A stretch of 64,000 nucleotides of DNA from Thalassobacillus devorans (GTDB lineage: Bacteria; Bacillota; Bacilli; Bacillales; Halobacillaceae). Position numbers and translations under genes: made by a program. Positions 43,077 through 51,664 of the stretch are shown here, piece after piece; the first letter of the stretch is position 1, and the number at the start of each line of letters is the position of its first letter. The stretch spans positions 372,001 through 436,000 of the forward strand of contig NZ_JAASRY010000003.1 in assembly GCF_011761345.1 (NCBI RefSeq), given 5' to 3'. The notes under the pieces were generated by a model. The model saw only the letters and a list, made by a program, of their open reading frames with translations. It did not search any database and was not told where the DNA came from.

Positions 43077-44390
43077 TCAGTTTGTTATTTTTTTATCGTT
43101 GGACGTTACAAGCAATTGCAGCAGTCCCCCAGCTAATGCCCCCACGAGAGCAGGGATAACCCAGCCGAGTCCAAGCGAAAAGAAAGGTAATTGCTGCATC
43201 AATGGTTCCACATTTGATAAGTCCAATCCGAATGCTGCCAATCCATCGTATAAGCTAGTGATTGCTGTAAGCAAAATAGCGCCTTGATAAACAAAGGTGG
43301 AGCCGTTAAACAACCGATTGGCAAAGGCAAGCGCAATCAGTACGATGGCAATCGGATAGATGAAGACCAGTACCGGAACAGAAAATGCAATAATCTGCTC
43401 CAACCCTAAATTGGCCGCAGCCAAACTAACGATTGTCACGATAGAAATAACTAATTTATAGGAAAGACCGGAAAAGGTCTTGCTGAAAAATTGTCCGCAG
43501 GCAACTGTCAAACCGACAGATGTCGTGAAACAAGCCAGCGCTACAATGATCCCGAGGAGAAGCGTCCCTGGCTGCCCATACATGAATTGTGCTGCTCCGG
43601 ATAAAATTTCGCCGCCATTGGTATAGGAACCTTCCGTAGCCATTTTCGCTCCAATCCAGCCAATCGCTGTATAGACTGCTGTAAGGCCAATGGCTGTTAC
43701 GGCTCCTACTTTTAAAGTGAAGCGAGTGAGTTGTCGGCGGTCTGTTACACCACGTTCTTTTAAAGCGGTAATCACAAGGATACCGAATGCAAGCGCCGCA
43801 ATCGCGTCCATCGTTAAATACCCCTCCAGAAAGCCAGTGGAGAATGGGGAAGATTGATACTTCTCAACCGGTTGCTGCACAGTACCATCCAATAAAAAGA
43901 AGCTTCCAATCACTAACGCTACAATGGCAGCTAACAATAGCGGTGTAAGCCATTGACCGACACGATCCACGAGTTTAGATGGGCTTAGACTTATCCAGAA
44001 TACGAGTGCAAAAAAGATAAGTGTAAACACCAATAATACCCCGGAGTTCCCACCGTTAACCATCGGCTGCACGCCCATTTCGTAAGCTACGTTGGCAGCT
44101 CGTGGTATACCAAAAAAGGGTCCGATAGCAAGGTAAACCACGGAAGTGAAAATAAGGCCGAATAATGGGTGTACTCTCGTCCCTAATTCTATCGTTCCAT
44201 TTTTCACAAAAGAAAGGGCGGTAACTGTCAATACTGGAATTCCTACTCCGGTCAATACAAAACCAAAGATAGCGGGCCAGTAAGAAGTGCCTGCTTCTAT
44301 CCCTAGCGTCGGCGGATAGATGAGATTCCCTGCCCCGAAAAATAGTGCAAATAACATAAAACCTATAAAGACCGTATCTCTTGTTTTCAC
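43077..44390 (-). CDS. brnQ: Branched-chain amino acid carrier BrnQ
   Basis: 437 residues, twelve hydrophobic segments. Diagnostic blocks of the LIVCS family: FIGFMLFALFFGAGNLIYPPTLG near residues 8-31, GIPVLTVTALSF, GPFFGIPRAANVAYEMG near 92, and CFTTSVGLTVACGQFF near 297. Sodium- or proton-coupled import of leucine, isoleucine and valine across the membrane. Start GTG at 44390, eight bases after GGAGG. It has a clear promoter 185 bases upstream and a leader hairpin with T-run, so transcription attenuation is likely. Confidence 0.94.
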   Translation of the reverse strand: MKTRDTVFIGFMLFALFFGAGNLIYPPTLGIEAGTSYWPAIFGFVLTGVGIPVLTVTALSFVKNGTIELGTRVHPLFGLIFTSVVYLAIGPFFGIPRAANVAYEMGVQPMVNGGNSGVLLVFTLIFFALVFWISLSPSKLVDRVGQWLTPLLLAAIVALVIGSFFLLDGTVQQPVEKYQSSPFSTGFLEGYLTMDAIAALAFGILVITALKERGVTDRRQLTRFTLKVGAVTAIGLTAVYTAIGWIGAKMATEGSYTNGGEILSGAAQFMYGQPGTLLLGIIVALACFTTSVGLTVACGQFFSKTFSGLSYKLVISIVTIVSLAAANLGLEQIIAFSVPVLVFIYPIAIVLIALAFANRLFNGSTFVYQGAILLTAITSLYDGLAAFGLDLSNVEPLMQQLPFFSLGLGWVIPALVGALAGGLLQLLVTSNDKKITN

Positions 44391-44426
44391 TTACATTTCC
44401 TCCTTATGCACAATAGGGTGAAGGCG

Positions 44427-44456
44427 TAAAAAAACCGCCCCTGACCGAAGGGACGA
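44427..44456 (-). terminator. Leader terminator upstream of brnQ
   Basis: Minus strand: CGTCCCTTCGGTCAGGGGCG, then GTTTTTTTAC. It lies inside the transcribed leader, between the promoter and the brnQ start codon, the position of an attenuator. No T-box consensus (TGGNACCGCG) is found, so the sensor is unidentified. Confidence 0.65.
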
Positions 44457-44574
44457 CCCTATACTTACTTTAACCCTTGCCTATAACTTTCATGTATAAC
44501 GATAGGATCAAGAATAATTATCTTCAAACTGTTGCACCAGCTCTGATTTTTTTGAATATTTATAAGACGAGCTA

Positions 44575-44603
44575 ATATTATCAAGCACGAAAATCGATGT
44601 CAA
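44575..44603 (-). promoter_or_regulatory. brnQ: Sigma-A promoter of brnQ
   Basis: Minus strand: TTGACA, 17-base spacer, TAATAT. A perfect -35 and a good -10; predicted start near 44567 gives a leader of about 175 bases. Confidence 0.75.
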
Positions 44604-44785
44604 TATATTTTTATATTGCTTTATTGACAATTTTAACCGGATGGTTAGAAGGAGTGCCATTTGGGTAAAGGAAAGAGTCTTAAACAACATGATTTACAGT
44701 AGAATCATAGAAATATAGAATGATTTTAAGTTGATAGAAACGGTGGAGAAAGGTGTTGTTTTTGTGATAGAAAAGGAGTTATGTA

Positions 44786-46639
44786 ATGATTGATTCAATT
44801 TTACTACAATTCATGCTGATTGGTCTGCTTGGAATAGGGTCCCAATGGGCGGCGTGGCGATTCCGGCTGCCCGCAATCGTACTCATGTCAATTGCGGGTT
44901 TACTGGCAGGTCCTATACTGGGATTGATTAACCCGGAGCAGGACTTTGGCGATGTATACCGTCCGATCATTGCGATGGCGGTAGCGATCATCCTGTTTGA
45001 GGGAAGTCTTAACCTCGATATTAAAGAAATTAAAGGGCTCGGCCGTCCGGTTGTCAGGATAGTAACGTTTGGAGCCTTTCTTGGCTGGATTTTAGGTGCA
45101 CTTGCTGCCCATTACGTTGCCGGTTTGTCCTGGACCGTAGCTATTGTCATCGCCGGGTTATTTATTGTTACTGGTCCAACCGTAATTTTACCATTATTAA
45201 GACAAGCGAAACTGAAGGCTCGACCTGCTAAAATTCTAAAGTGGGAAGGCATCATCGTGGATCCTATAGGGGCCTTGTTAGCCGTTTTTGCTTTTGAATT
45301 CATACAATTTATTCTCAGTGATGAAGTTGGCGTACCGGCATTGCTGGCATTTTTCCTTGCATCCCTGTTTGCCGCTGTACTCGGTTGGGCATGCGGAAAA
45401 GGAGTCGGGTGGATGTTCGAAACTGGCTATGTGCCGGAATATTTGAAGTCGCCCGTTGTGTTTACGGTCGTCATCGCCTGCTTTACCATATCGGATGAAA
45501 TCATGCATGAGACAGGGTTGCTGGCTGTAACGGCGATGGGGATGACACTCGCTAATCTCCATATCCCATCGATTTCAGATATGAGACACTTTAAAGAAAA
45601 TATTTCTTTGCTATTGATATCGACAATCTTCATCATGCTGACGGCTTCTTTGACGACAGATACATTATTTCAAATACTCAATTTCCAAATCATCGGTTTT
45701 GTGCTGTTAATGTTATTTGTCGTAAGACCGCTTTCTATTTGGATTTCTACTATGGGAACGGACCTGACCAAATCGGAGAAGCTGCTCGTCGGCTGGATAG
45801 CGCCCCGGGGAATAGTCGCTTTGACCGTATCCAGTTATTTCGCCAGTGCCCTGCTGGATGAAGGGTATGAAGATGCGAACTTACTGCTTTCGATTACTTT
45901 TGCTCTTGTGTTTTCTACCGTGGTTGCCCATGGGTTTTCTATCCAATGGCTGGCCAAGAAATTGAACTTATCCATGGAGGGGCCGCCAGGTGTCCTGATT
46001 AACGGGAGCAGCTCTTTTACGGTATCCTTAGCGAAAACGCTGGAAGAATTAAAAGTGCCAGTTATGATTATTGATTCTTCATGGGAACGTTTAGCAAAAG
46101 CAAGGCAGGCAGGGGTACCGATCTACCATGGAGAAATTCTGTCTGAACAGACGGAATATACCATGGATATGACTCCATATGAATATCTGATTGCCGCATC
46201 AGATCTCGATTCATACAACGCGCTGATTTGTACTACTTTTGTGCCAACATTCGGAAGAAATAACCTCTATCAATTAAGTTTGCGCAACCAAAGTGGAGAT
46301 AATTTAGAAGGTCTGGTACACTCCATCGGTGGACGTATCCTGTTTGAGGAAGGAGCTTCCTGGGAAAAATTGAACCAGTTGGCAAAGGAAGGGTATAAAT
46401 TCCGTAAAACAAGTATTACACCGAAGTTTACCTTTAAAGATTATTTAGAGAACAAAAATATCGACGCCATTCTGTTATTTATTAAAAAGCCATCAGGTAA
46501 AATCGATTTCTATACGGAAGACTTTACTACGAAGGCAGAACAAGGCGATATCGTGGTCAGTTTGATGCCGCCTGATAAAGAAAAAGATAAAATTCAATCC
46601 CGACTGGAAGAACAGCGGAACGGTAGGGATGAGTCATAA
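44786..46639 (+). CDS. CPA1/NhaP-type cation:proton antiporter with C-terminal cytosolic domain
   Basis: 617 residues. Residues 1-395 have about twelve membrane segments with antiporter motifs: ILFEGSLNLDIKEIKGL near residue 70, VTGPTVILPLLRQAK near 130, VDPIGALLAVFAF near 157 with the ion-binding Asp, and APRGIVALTVSSYFA near 345. Residues 405-600 form a cytosolic region with TrkA-N-like order (GVLINGSSSFTVSLAKTLEEL, VMIIDSSWERLAKARQAG), but the GxGxxG loop is degenerate. It should export Na+ or K+ for H+. ATG 44786 after AAAAGGAG. Single gene. Confidence 0.9.
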   Translation: MIDSILLQFMLIGLLGIGSQWAAWRFRLPAIVLMSIAGLLAGPILGLINPEQDFGDVYRPIIAMAVAIILFEGSLNLDIKEIKGLGRPVVRIVTFGAFLGWILGALAAHYVAGLSWTVAIVIAGLFIVTGPTVILPLLRQAKLKARPAKILKWEGIIVDPIGALLAVFAFEFIQFILSDEVGVPALLAFFLASLFAAVLGWACGKGVGWMFETGYVPEYLKSPVVFTVVIACFTISDEIMHETGLLAVTAMGMTLANLHIPSISDMRHFKENISLLLISTIFIMLTASLTTDTLFQILNFQIIGFVLLMLFVVRPLSIWISTMGTDLTKSEKLLVGWIAPRGIVALTVSSYFASALLDEGYEDANLLLSITFALVFSTVVAHGFSIQWLAKKLNLSMEGPPGVLINGSSSFTVSLAKTLEELKVPVMIIDSSWERLAKARQAGVPIYHGEILSEQTEYTMDMTPYEYLIAASDLDSYNALICTTFVPTFGRNNLYQLSLRNQSGDNLEGLVHSIGGRILFEEGASWEKLNQLAKEGYKFRKTSITPKFTFKDYLENKNIDAILLFIKKPSGKIDFYTEDFTTKAEQGDIVVSLMPPDKEKDKIQSRLEEQRNGRDES

Positions 46640-46678
46640 AAAAACGGCAGTCCGTTACGTCACGGACTGCCGTTTTTG
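46638..46678. terminator. Bidirectional terminator after the NhaP-type gene
   Basis: AAAAAAACGGCAGTCCGT, TACGTC, ACGGACTGCCGTTTTTG. Confidence 0.92.
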
Positions 46679-46680
46679 CT

Positions 46681-46860
46681 CTATTTGTTTTCAGCAAGTT
46701 TATGATTCAGACGTTTCAACTCTTCTTCAATATGATGAAGCTGCTTTTCCGCATTAGTGACATTTCCACCAGTAGCTTCAATTTTATCTAAATCACCCTG
46801 GATGCGGACGTAATCGGATTTCAGCTCAGCAATCTGATCTTTGATTTCATTATTTGTCAC
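46681..46860 (-). CDS. SE1832 family small coiled-coil protein
   Basis: 59 residues: TNNEIKDQIAELKSDYVRIQ, then GDLDKIEATGGNVTNAEKQL and a second helix IEEELKRLNHKL. Two helices with heptad hydrophobic positions form a helical hairpin. This matches the short SE1832 proteins of staphylococci and bacilli; function unknown. Start GTG at 46860 (AGAGGTG six bases upstream) is favoured over the ATG at 46866, which touches that site. It converges on the antiporter gene. Confidence 0.8.
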   Translation of the reverse strand: MTNNEIKDQIAELKSDYVRIQGDLDKIEATGGNVTNAEKQLHHIEEELKRLNHKLAENK

Positions 46861-46944
46861 TGTCATCACCTCTAATTCCATTGTAGGGGAGTTGTCAAGT
46901 GTGGTATAGTAAGTGCACTTTTATCTTAGGCTCTGTTAAGCCTC

Positions 46945-47463
46945 TGTGTTGTTGTTGCAATAAAAGCTCCCAATAACTGAAGACTCAGTTTTAAGATATA
47001 TTTGTTTCCGTTATGGAAGTAACGTTATGGAGGTCCGGGAATTCACTCGCATTCCATGGGCATGCCCTGAGACATATTCTTAATGGAAAAGGAGTGAATG
47101 ATTAAATCATCATCAAAAATGTAAGCATCAGAACCTTCTCTCATCGCGAGGGGAGGGTCTTTCAGTCGATAAAGACTGTTAGAAGAGTGGAAATGTATCG
47201 GAGCGGTCTTTAGAACATGAATAGAGACCACTAAACAGTGTGGAGAAGTGGCTAACGGTCATTAGAAAGGGTATAAAGACCGCTGCGCAGTGGATGTGCA
47301 GCCGGGACGGTCTTAATAAAGCGGAGTTGAAAGTCCTCAACGAACTCCCGTGGAAAGCTACTCGTTCCCCCACGCCCCGTTATTCCAACTAATATCTTGA
47401 AACTGAGTCTTCCATAATTCGGCCCTATTGTGGAATAAGCCTAATAATGGGAAAATCAACACC
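46945..47463 (+). repeat. MITE-like element, copy 4 (inverted partner of copy 3)
   Basis: A end first (AAAGCTCCCAATAACTGAAG, ACTCAGTTTTAAGATATA), B end last (CTTGAAACTGAGTCTTCC, GGCCCTATTGTGGAATAAGC). Reverse complement of copy 3 over nearly its whole length, lacking the 52-bp segment between two AAGACCGTCC copies. Outside the ends, TGTGTTGTTGTT on the left and AAAATCAACACC on the right may be the true terminal inverted repeats, as for copy 5. A 62-codon frame occurs in both copies, but its differences are as often replacement as silent and it has no ribosome binding site. Confidence 0.85.
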
Positions 47464-47502
47464 AATGTTTAACAGAGTGTTATTTTGAAGGGGGAGGATA
47501 AC

Positions 47503-48342
47503 ATGGAAGTAAAAAGCTATAATGATCCGAAGGTGTACCTGGAGAAGGTGGAATCGTTTCTGATGAAACAGGAGGCGATGAATAATTTGCCTTTAGGTAT
47601 TGCAGAGCGTTTAAAGAAGCAGCCTGCTGAAGCGGACTTGATCACGATTGAAGAAGGCGGCGAGGTAGTCTATACCCTGTTACATACGATGCGGAATCAG
47701 TGGGTGCTCCCTGCATGTGATACCGATCAATCAGTCATCGATATGGCTGCCTGCTATCTATATGATAATGGTTATCCGGTTGATGGAATAGTAGGGAAAG
47801 CAGAGGGTGCAACTATGTTTAAAGATGCTTATTCTAAGAAGAGTAAGCGTACGAGCTACATCCATATGAAACAGCTTGTCTATCGGTTAGACCAGCTTGA
47901 GCAAATCCATGCAAATGGAGGAAAACTAAAAGTTGCAAAAGAAAGTGATAAAGTCCTGATTGCGGAATGGCTGCGTTTCTTTGGAAGAGAAGCAGGAGAA
48001 AGATCGATTATGGAGGACGCCGAAACGCTGGCGGAACATATGGTTAAGTCTGGTTCCATGAACTTATGGATTGTGAATGGCATTCCGGTATCGATGGTTA
48101 ATCAATCAAGAAGTACGAAACATGGTGCAACAGTCAATGCTGTTTACACTCCTGATGAATACAAACGGAAAGGATACGCTACCCAAGCGGTCTGGGCATT
48201 GACGGAAAAACTATTAGATCAAGGTTACCGGTTTTGCAGCCTTTATACCGATGCCGAAAACCCCACCTCTAATTCAATTTATAAGAAAATAGGGTATTAT
48301 CCTATCGGGGAATCGCTTGTCTATCGCTTTTCCCATGAATAA
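47503..48342 (+). CDS. GNAT family N-acetyltransferase (two-part)
   Basis: 279 residues. The N-terminal half (1-130) is a degenerate GNAT-like region; the C-terminal half holds the active fold: ATVNAVYTPDEYKRKGYATQAVWALTEKLLDQG near residues 207-239, with the acetyl-CoA loop KRKGYATQ, then CSLYTDAENPTSNSIYKKIGYYPIGES, the standard helix-strand finish. The acceptor is unknown. ATG at 47503 after GGGGGAGG. Stands alone beside repeat copy 4. Confidence 0.9.
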   Translation: MEVKSYNDPKVYLEKVESFLMKQEAMNNLPLGIAERLKKQPAEADLITIEEGGEVVYTLLHTMRNQWVLPACDTDQSVIDMAACYLYDNGYPVDGIVGKAEGATMFKDAYSKKSKRTSYIHMKQLVYRLDQLEQIHANGGKLKVAKESDKVLIAEWLRFFGREAGERSIMEDAETLAEHMVKSGSMNLWIVNGIPVSMVNQSRSTKHGATVNAVYTPDEYKRKGYATQAVWALTEKLLDQGYRFCSLYTDAENPTSNSIYKKIGYYPIGESLVYRFSHE

Positions 48343-48501
48343 TGACACCCTATAATCTTCCATACTTTAGAATCTGTCATATTTTAGGTAGAATTATAGT
48401 GAATTTTCTGATAATATATAGAGTAAGCATTATTACCCAGCATTTGAGATAATATATAAATATATGCGATGTAACTGCTATATATGCCAATATTTATGTA
48501 G

Positions 48502-48515
48502 TGAAAGCGTATTAT
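48502..48515 (+). promoter_or_regulatory. Candidate cre (CcpA) site upstream of the TRAP operon
   Basis: TGAAAGCGTATTAT resembles the catabolite-responsive element consensus TGNAANCGNWWNCA with one or two mismatches at the right end. It lies 104 bases before dctQ, consistent with carbon control of a dicarboxylate-type transporter. Nothing else recognisable in this 276-base gap. Confidence 0.4.
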
Positions 48516-48618
48516 AGCGAAGAGGGGAGTTTGAATGTAGGAAAGCCACACGGTATGATAAAGAATACATGAGCTTTTTTTAGATAATTCCTGCAATTTA
48601 TTAGGAGGAATACTTACA

Positions 48619-49182
48619 TTGAAATTACTTAGGATACTAGACAATTTTATACTTAAATTAGAAGAATTCATTTTAAGCTATGCTGTAATCATCATTGCAG
48701 TTATGGTTGTTGGTAAAGCTCTTATGAGAGCACTGTTTACTTATTCCCCTCCATTTGCTGACGAGGTCAGTCAGTTTTCCGTCATTATCGCAACTTTTAT
48801 GGGTATCAGTTACGCCGCACGCAAAGGCAGGCATATCAGTATGTCGGCATTTTACGATATGGCTCCGTTTAAAATAAGAAAGATACTTATGATTCTCATC
48901 CCCGCGATAACAGCTCTTTTCTTGTTTGTACTCGCTTATTATTCTTATTTATATGTAATCGATATCAAAAATTCAGGGCGAGTAACTTCAGCGATGCAAA
49001 CACCTTTATATTATATGTACATTGCGATACCGATCGGCTTCGCGCTGGGAGGAATTCAATTTATACGGAATATGTTAATCAATATAACAGACAGGGACAC
49101 CGTTTATCTGGGCACAGATGCTACAGATTACAATGATAAAGAATTGAGTGAACGGGACGTCCAGGATGAAGTTCATTTGTAG
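48619..49182 (+). CDS. dctQ: TRAP transporter small permease (DctQ)
   Basis: 187 residues with four membrane segments. The conserved central block is ADEVSQFSVIIATFMGISYAARKGRHISM near residues 47-76, the DctQ signature. Start TTG at 48619, ten bases after AGGAGG. The C-terminal 30 residues are acidic and cytosolic. First gene of a Q-M-P operon; it forms the membrane complex with DctM for sodium-driven uptake of an organic acid such as a C4-dicarboxylate. Confidence 0.9.
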   Translation: MKLLRILDNFILKLEEFILSYAVIIIAVMVVGKALMRALFTYSPPFADEVSQFSVIIATFMGISYAARKGRHISMSAFYDMAPFKIRKILMILIPAITALFLFVLAYYSYLYVIDIKNSGRVTSAMQTPLYYMYIAIPIGFALGGIQFIRNMLINITDRDTVYLGTDATDYNDKELSERDVQDEVHL

Positions 49183-49231
49183 ACGATAATTAAATTGATG
49201 CAAACAAATCTGTTCAGGAAAGGAAAACAAT

Positions 49232-50497
49232 ATGGTAGCTACTCTGTTAACAATCATGGTTGTACTATTGTTATTGAACTTCCCAATGATGATCCCGCTT
49301 ATGGCGGCGCCAATGGTTGTCCTATTCTTATATTTTCCAAACTTAGACCCGATGCTATTGATGAAGCAGTTCGCTACAGGAATCGAGCCTTATGTACTAC
49401 TGGCTGTTCCATTGTTTATTTTTGCGGCTGACATCATGACGACTGGTAAGACTTCTAAACGGCTGCTGGATTTCATCAGTTCTTTCATTGGTCATCTGCG
49501 CGGGGGATATGCGATTACCACCGCGGCTGCCTGTACGTTGTTCGGTGCTATTTCAGGATCGACACAGGCGACAGTTGTTGCAATCGGTACACCGATGAGG
49601 GAAAGGTTATTGAAAGTGGGCTACAAAGATCCTACTGCAATAGCACTGATTATTAACTCCAGTGATATCGCATTGCTCGTTCCACCAAGTATCGGAATGA
49701 TCATGTATGGGCTTGTGTCAGGAACATCTGTCGGTGATTTGTTTATTGCCGGTATTGTTCCAGGAGTTATCGTTTTTCTATTATTTGCCATTTATAGTGT
49801 TATTTATGCGAAAGTCGCTGACATTCCATTGACAGCAAAAGCGAGCTGGGGAGAACGTTTCCGATCCTTCCGTAAAGCATTGCTTCCGCTGGGATTCCCG
49901 ATTATCATCATTGGTGGTATTTATGCGGGTATCTTTAGTCCTACAGAAGCGGCGGGGGTTTCTGTCCTCTATGCTTTTGTTCTCGAAGTATTGATTTATC
50001 GTTCCATCCATATAAAAGAATTGCCGAAAATTGCACGTTCCACCGGTTTGGTAACCTCTGCTGTATTTGTGCTGGTAGCAGGTGGACAGGCATTCACGTG
50101 GGTCATTTCGTTTGCCAGAATTCCTCAAATGATCACCGAGGCTGTCCTTGGCCCTGAACCTAGTGCGATTTTCGTATTACTTATGGTTACCTTATTTTTC
50201 TTCATCGGATGTATGTTCGTAGATCCAATCGTCGTCATTCTGGTATTGACACCGATCTTCTATCCGGCTGCAATGAGTGCAGGTATCGATCCTATTCATT
50301 TAGGAGTAGTTATCACATTCCAGGCAGCACTAGGATCTGCAACACCACCATTCGGTGTCGACATATTTACAGCCAGTGCGGTATTCAATAAACCGTACCT
50401 GGAAGTTATCAAGGGAACACCGCCATACATCATCATGCTGGTATTTGTTTCGTTCCTGCTGATTTTCTTTGAGGAGCTCTCACTTATTTTATTGTAA
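49232..50497 (+). CDS. dctM: TRAP transporter large permease (DctM)
   Basis: 421 residues, twelve or so membrane segments. Signature stretches: AVPLFIFAADIMTTGKTSKRLLDF near residue 58, ACTLFGAISGSTQATVVAIGTPM near 96, and near the end MFVDPIVVILVLTPIFYPAAMSAGIDPIHLGVV and GSATPPFGVDIFTAS. It is the sodium-coupled translocation subunit. ATG 49232 after GGAAAGGAAA, 49 bases after dctQ. Confidence 0.95.
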   Translation: MVATLLTIMVVLLLLNFPMMIPLMAAPMVVLFLYFPNLDPMLLMKQFATGIEPYVLLAVPLFIFAADIMTTGKTSKRLLDFISSFIGHLRGGYAITTAAACTLFGAISGSTQATVVAIGTPMRERLLKVGYKDPTAIALIINSSDIALLVPPSIGMIMYGLVSGTSVGDLFIAGIVPGVIVFLLFAIYSVIYAKVADIPLTAKASWGERFRSFRKALLPLGFPIIIIGGIYAGIFSPTEAAGVSVLYAFVLEVLIYRSIHIKELPKIARSTGLVTSAVFVLVAGGQAFTWVISFARIPQMITEAVLGPEPSAIFVLLMVTLFFFIGCMFVDPIVVILVLTPIFYPAAMSAGIDPIHLGVVITFQAALGSATPPFGVDIFTASAVFNKPYLEVIKGTPPYIIMLVFVSFLLIFFEELSLILL

Positions 50498-50533
50498 GGA
50501 GTGGGGGATAATATAAAAAACTTGTAGGGGGTA

Positions 50534-51610
50534 ATGATTATTTTTAACAAAAAAGGGTTACTAAGTTTCATACTGTTGTTGTCGATTGGTATGGTTTTAG
50601 CTGCTTGTGGAGGTAATGAAGGCGGCGGAGATGGTGGCGAATCTGGTGGTGAAGGCACGCAAAACTGGAAATTCGTCACGGAAGAAGTTGAAGGTCAGGT
50701 TCAGTATGAATATGCCCAGGAATTTGCGGATCGTATGAATGAAAAGTCCGACGGCCAAGTGAACATTGAAGTGTATGAGTACGGTGGACTTGGAACAGAA
50801 AGTGACCAGGTCGAGCAGCTGCAGGGCGGGGCTGTAGAGATGGCTGTTATGTCTCCAGGGTTCACTGGTAACATGGTAAAAGAAGGACAAGTTTTCGCTC
50901 TACACTTTTTGTTCCCGGACAGTGTAGAAAAGACACAGGAAGTATTGAATACGAGTGAAGCATTGAACACTGATTTAGTTGAAAAGTATAAGGAACATTC
51001 CATTACACCGCTATCTTTCTGGACGGAAGGTGCGATGCAGTGGACTTCCAGCAAGAAAATTGAAAAACCTGAAGATTTCCAGAACTTCAAAATGCGCACC
51101 CAGACGTCTCCATTGATTCTTGAATCCTATAAGGCTTATGGTGCGCAGCCGACTCCAATGTCCTGGTCTGAACTGTACACAGCTCTTGACCGTGGCACTG
51201 TAGAAGGTCAGGAAAACCCGATCTTCTTCATTGGAGATGCTTCTTTCCATGAAGTGCAGGATTATATGACTATCTCTAATCACAATAACTACGTAGCTAT
51301 GACTACAGTAAATTCAGATTGGTTCGAAGGCCTGTCTGAGGATCTGCAGAATATGGTTACAGAAACAACAGAAGAAATGCAGGAATGGGTATTTGAAGAA
51401 CAGAAAAAGCAAAATGAAGAATACCTTGAAGTCATCAAGAACGATGAAGATAACCCAACTGAAATCATTGAATTGACAGAAGAACAACGAGATCAGTTCA
51501 GGGAAAAAGCAATGCCTGTACGTGATTTCTACCGTGAGGAAGTTTCAACTGTAGACGGCGAAATCCTTGATAAACTTGAGCAGGAAATCAAAGATATCGC
51601 AGGCGAATAA
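50534..51610 (+). CDS. dctP: TRAP transporter substrate-binding lipoprotein (DctP)
   Basis: 358 residues. Lipoprotein signal with lipobox MVLAACGG (Cys near 24), then a Gly/Glu-rich linker. Mature DctP fold: EYAQEFADRMNEKSDGQVNIEVY near residue 59, MRTQTSPLILESYKAYGAQPTPMSWSELYTALDRGTVEGQENP near 185-227, including the Arg that in DctP/SiaP proteins binds the substrate carboxylate. Being tethered suits a Gram-positive cell. ATG 50534 sits very close (3 bases) to AGGGGG, so the start is slightly uncertain. Third gene of the operon: the binding protein is last, unlike the common P-Q-M order. Confidence 0.94.
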   Translation: MIIFNKKGLLSFILLLSIGMVLAACGGNEGGGDGGESGGEGTQNWKFVTEEVEGQVQYEYAQEFADRMNEKSDGQVNIEVYEYGGLGTESDQVEQLQGGAVEMAVMSPGFTGNMVKEGQVFALHFLFPDSVEKTQEVLNTSEALNTDLVEKYKEHSITPLSFWTEGAMQWTSSKKIEKPEDFQNFKMRTQTSPLILESYKAYGAQPTPMSWSELYTALDRGTVEGQENPIFFIGDASFHEVQDYMTISNHNNYVAMTTVNSDWFEGLSEDLQNMVTETTEEMQEWVFEEQKKQNEEYLEVIKNDEDNPTEIIELTEEQRDQFREKAMPVRDFYREEVSTVDGEILDKLEQEIKDIAGE

Positions 51611-51618
51611 TTATATTT

Positions 51619-51662
51619 AAAAGAAAAGGGCGACTCTTTTTGGGAGTCGCCCTTTTCTTTTG
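51619..51662. terminator. Terminator after the TRAP operon
   Basis: AAAAGAAAAGGGCGACTC, TTTTT loop, GAGTCGCCCTTTTCTTTT; also usable by the convergent MFS gene. Confidence 0.92.
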
Positions 51663-51664
51663 AT

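Noticed and set aside
44427-44567. T-box riboswitch upstream of brnQ.
   Set aside because: The T-box core (TGGNACCGCG) and stem I features are missing and the leader is too short.
44508-44690. A 60-codon frame on the minus strand in the brnQ leader.
   Set aside because: It starts upstream of the predicted brnQ promoter, has no ribosome binding site and runs through the promoter itself.
46921-46945. GGCTCTGTTAAGCC next to repeat copy 4, similar to an IS6-family terminal repeat.
   Set aside because: No matching end, target duplication or transposase sequence nearby; likely chance.
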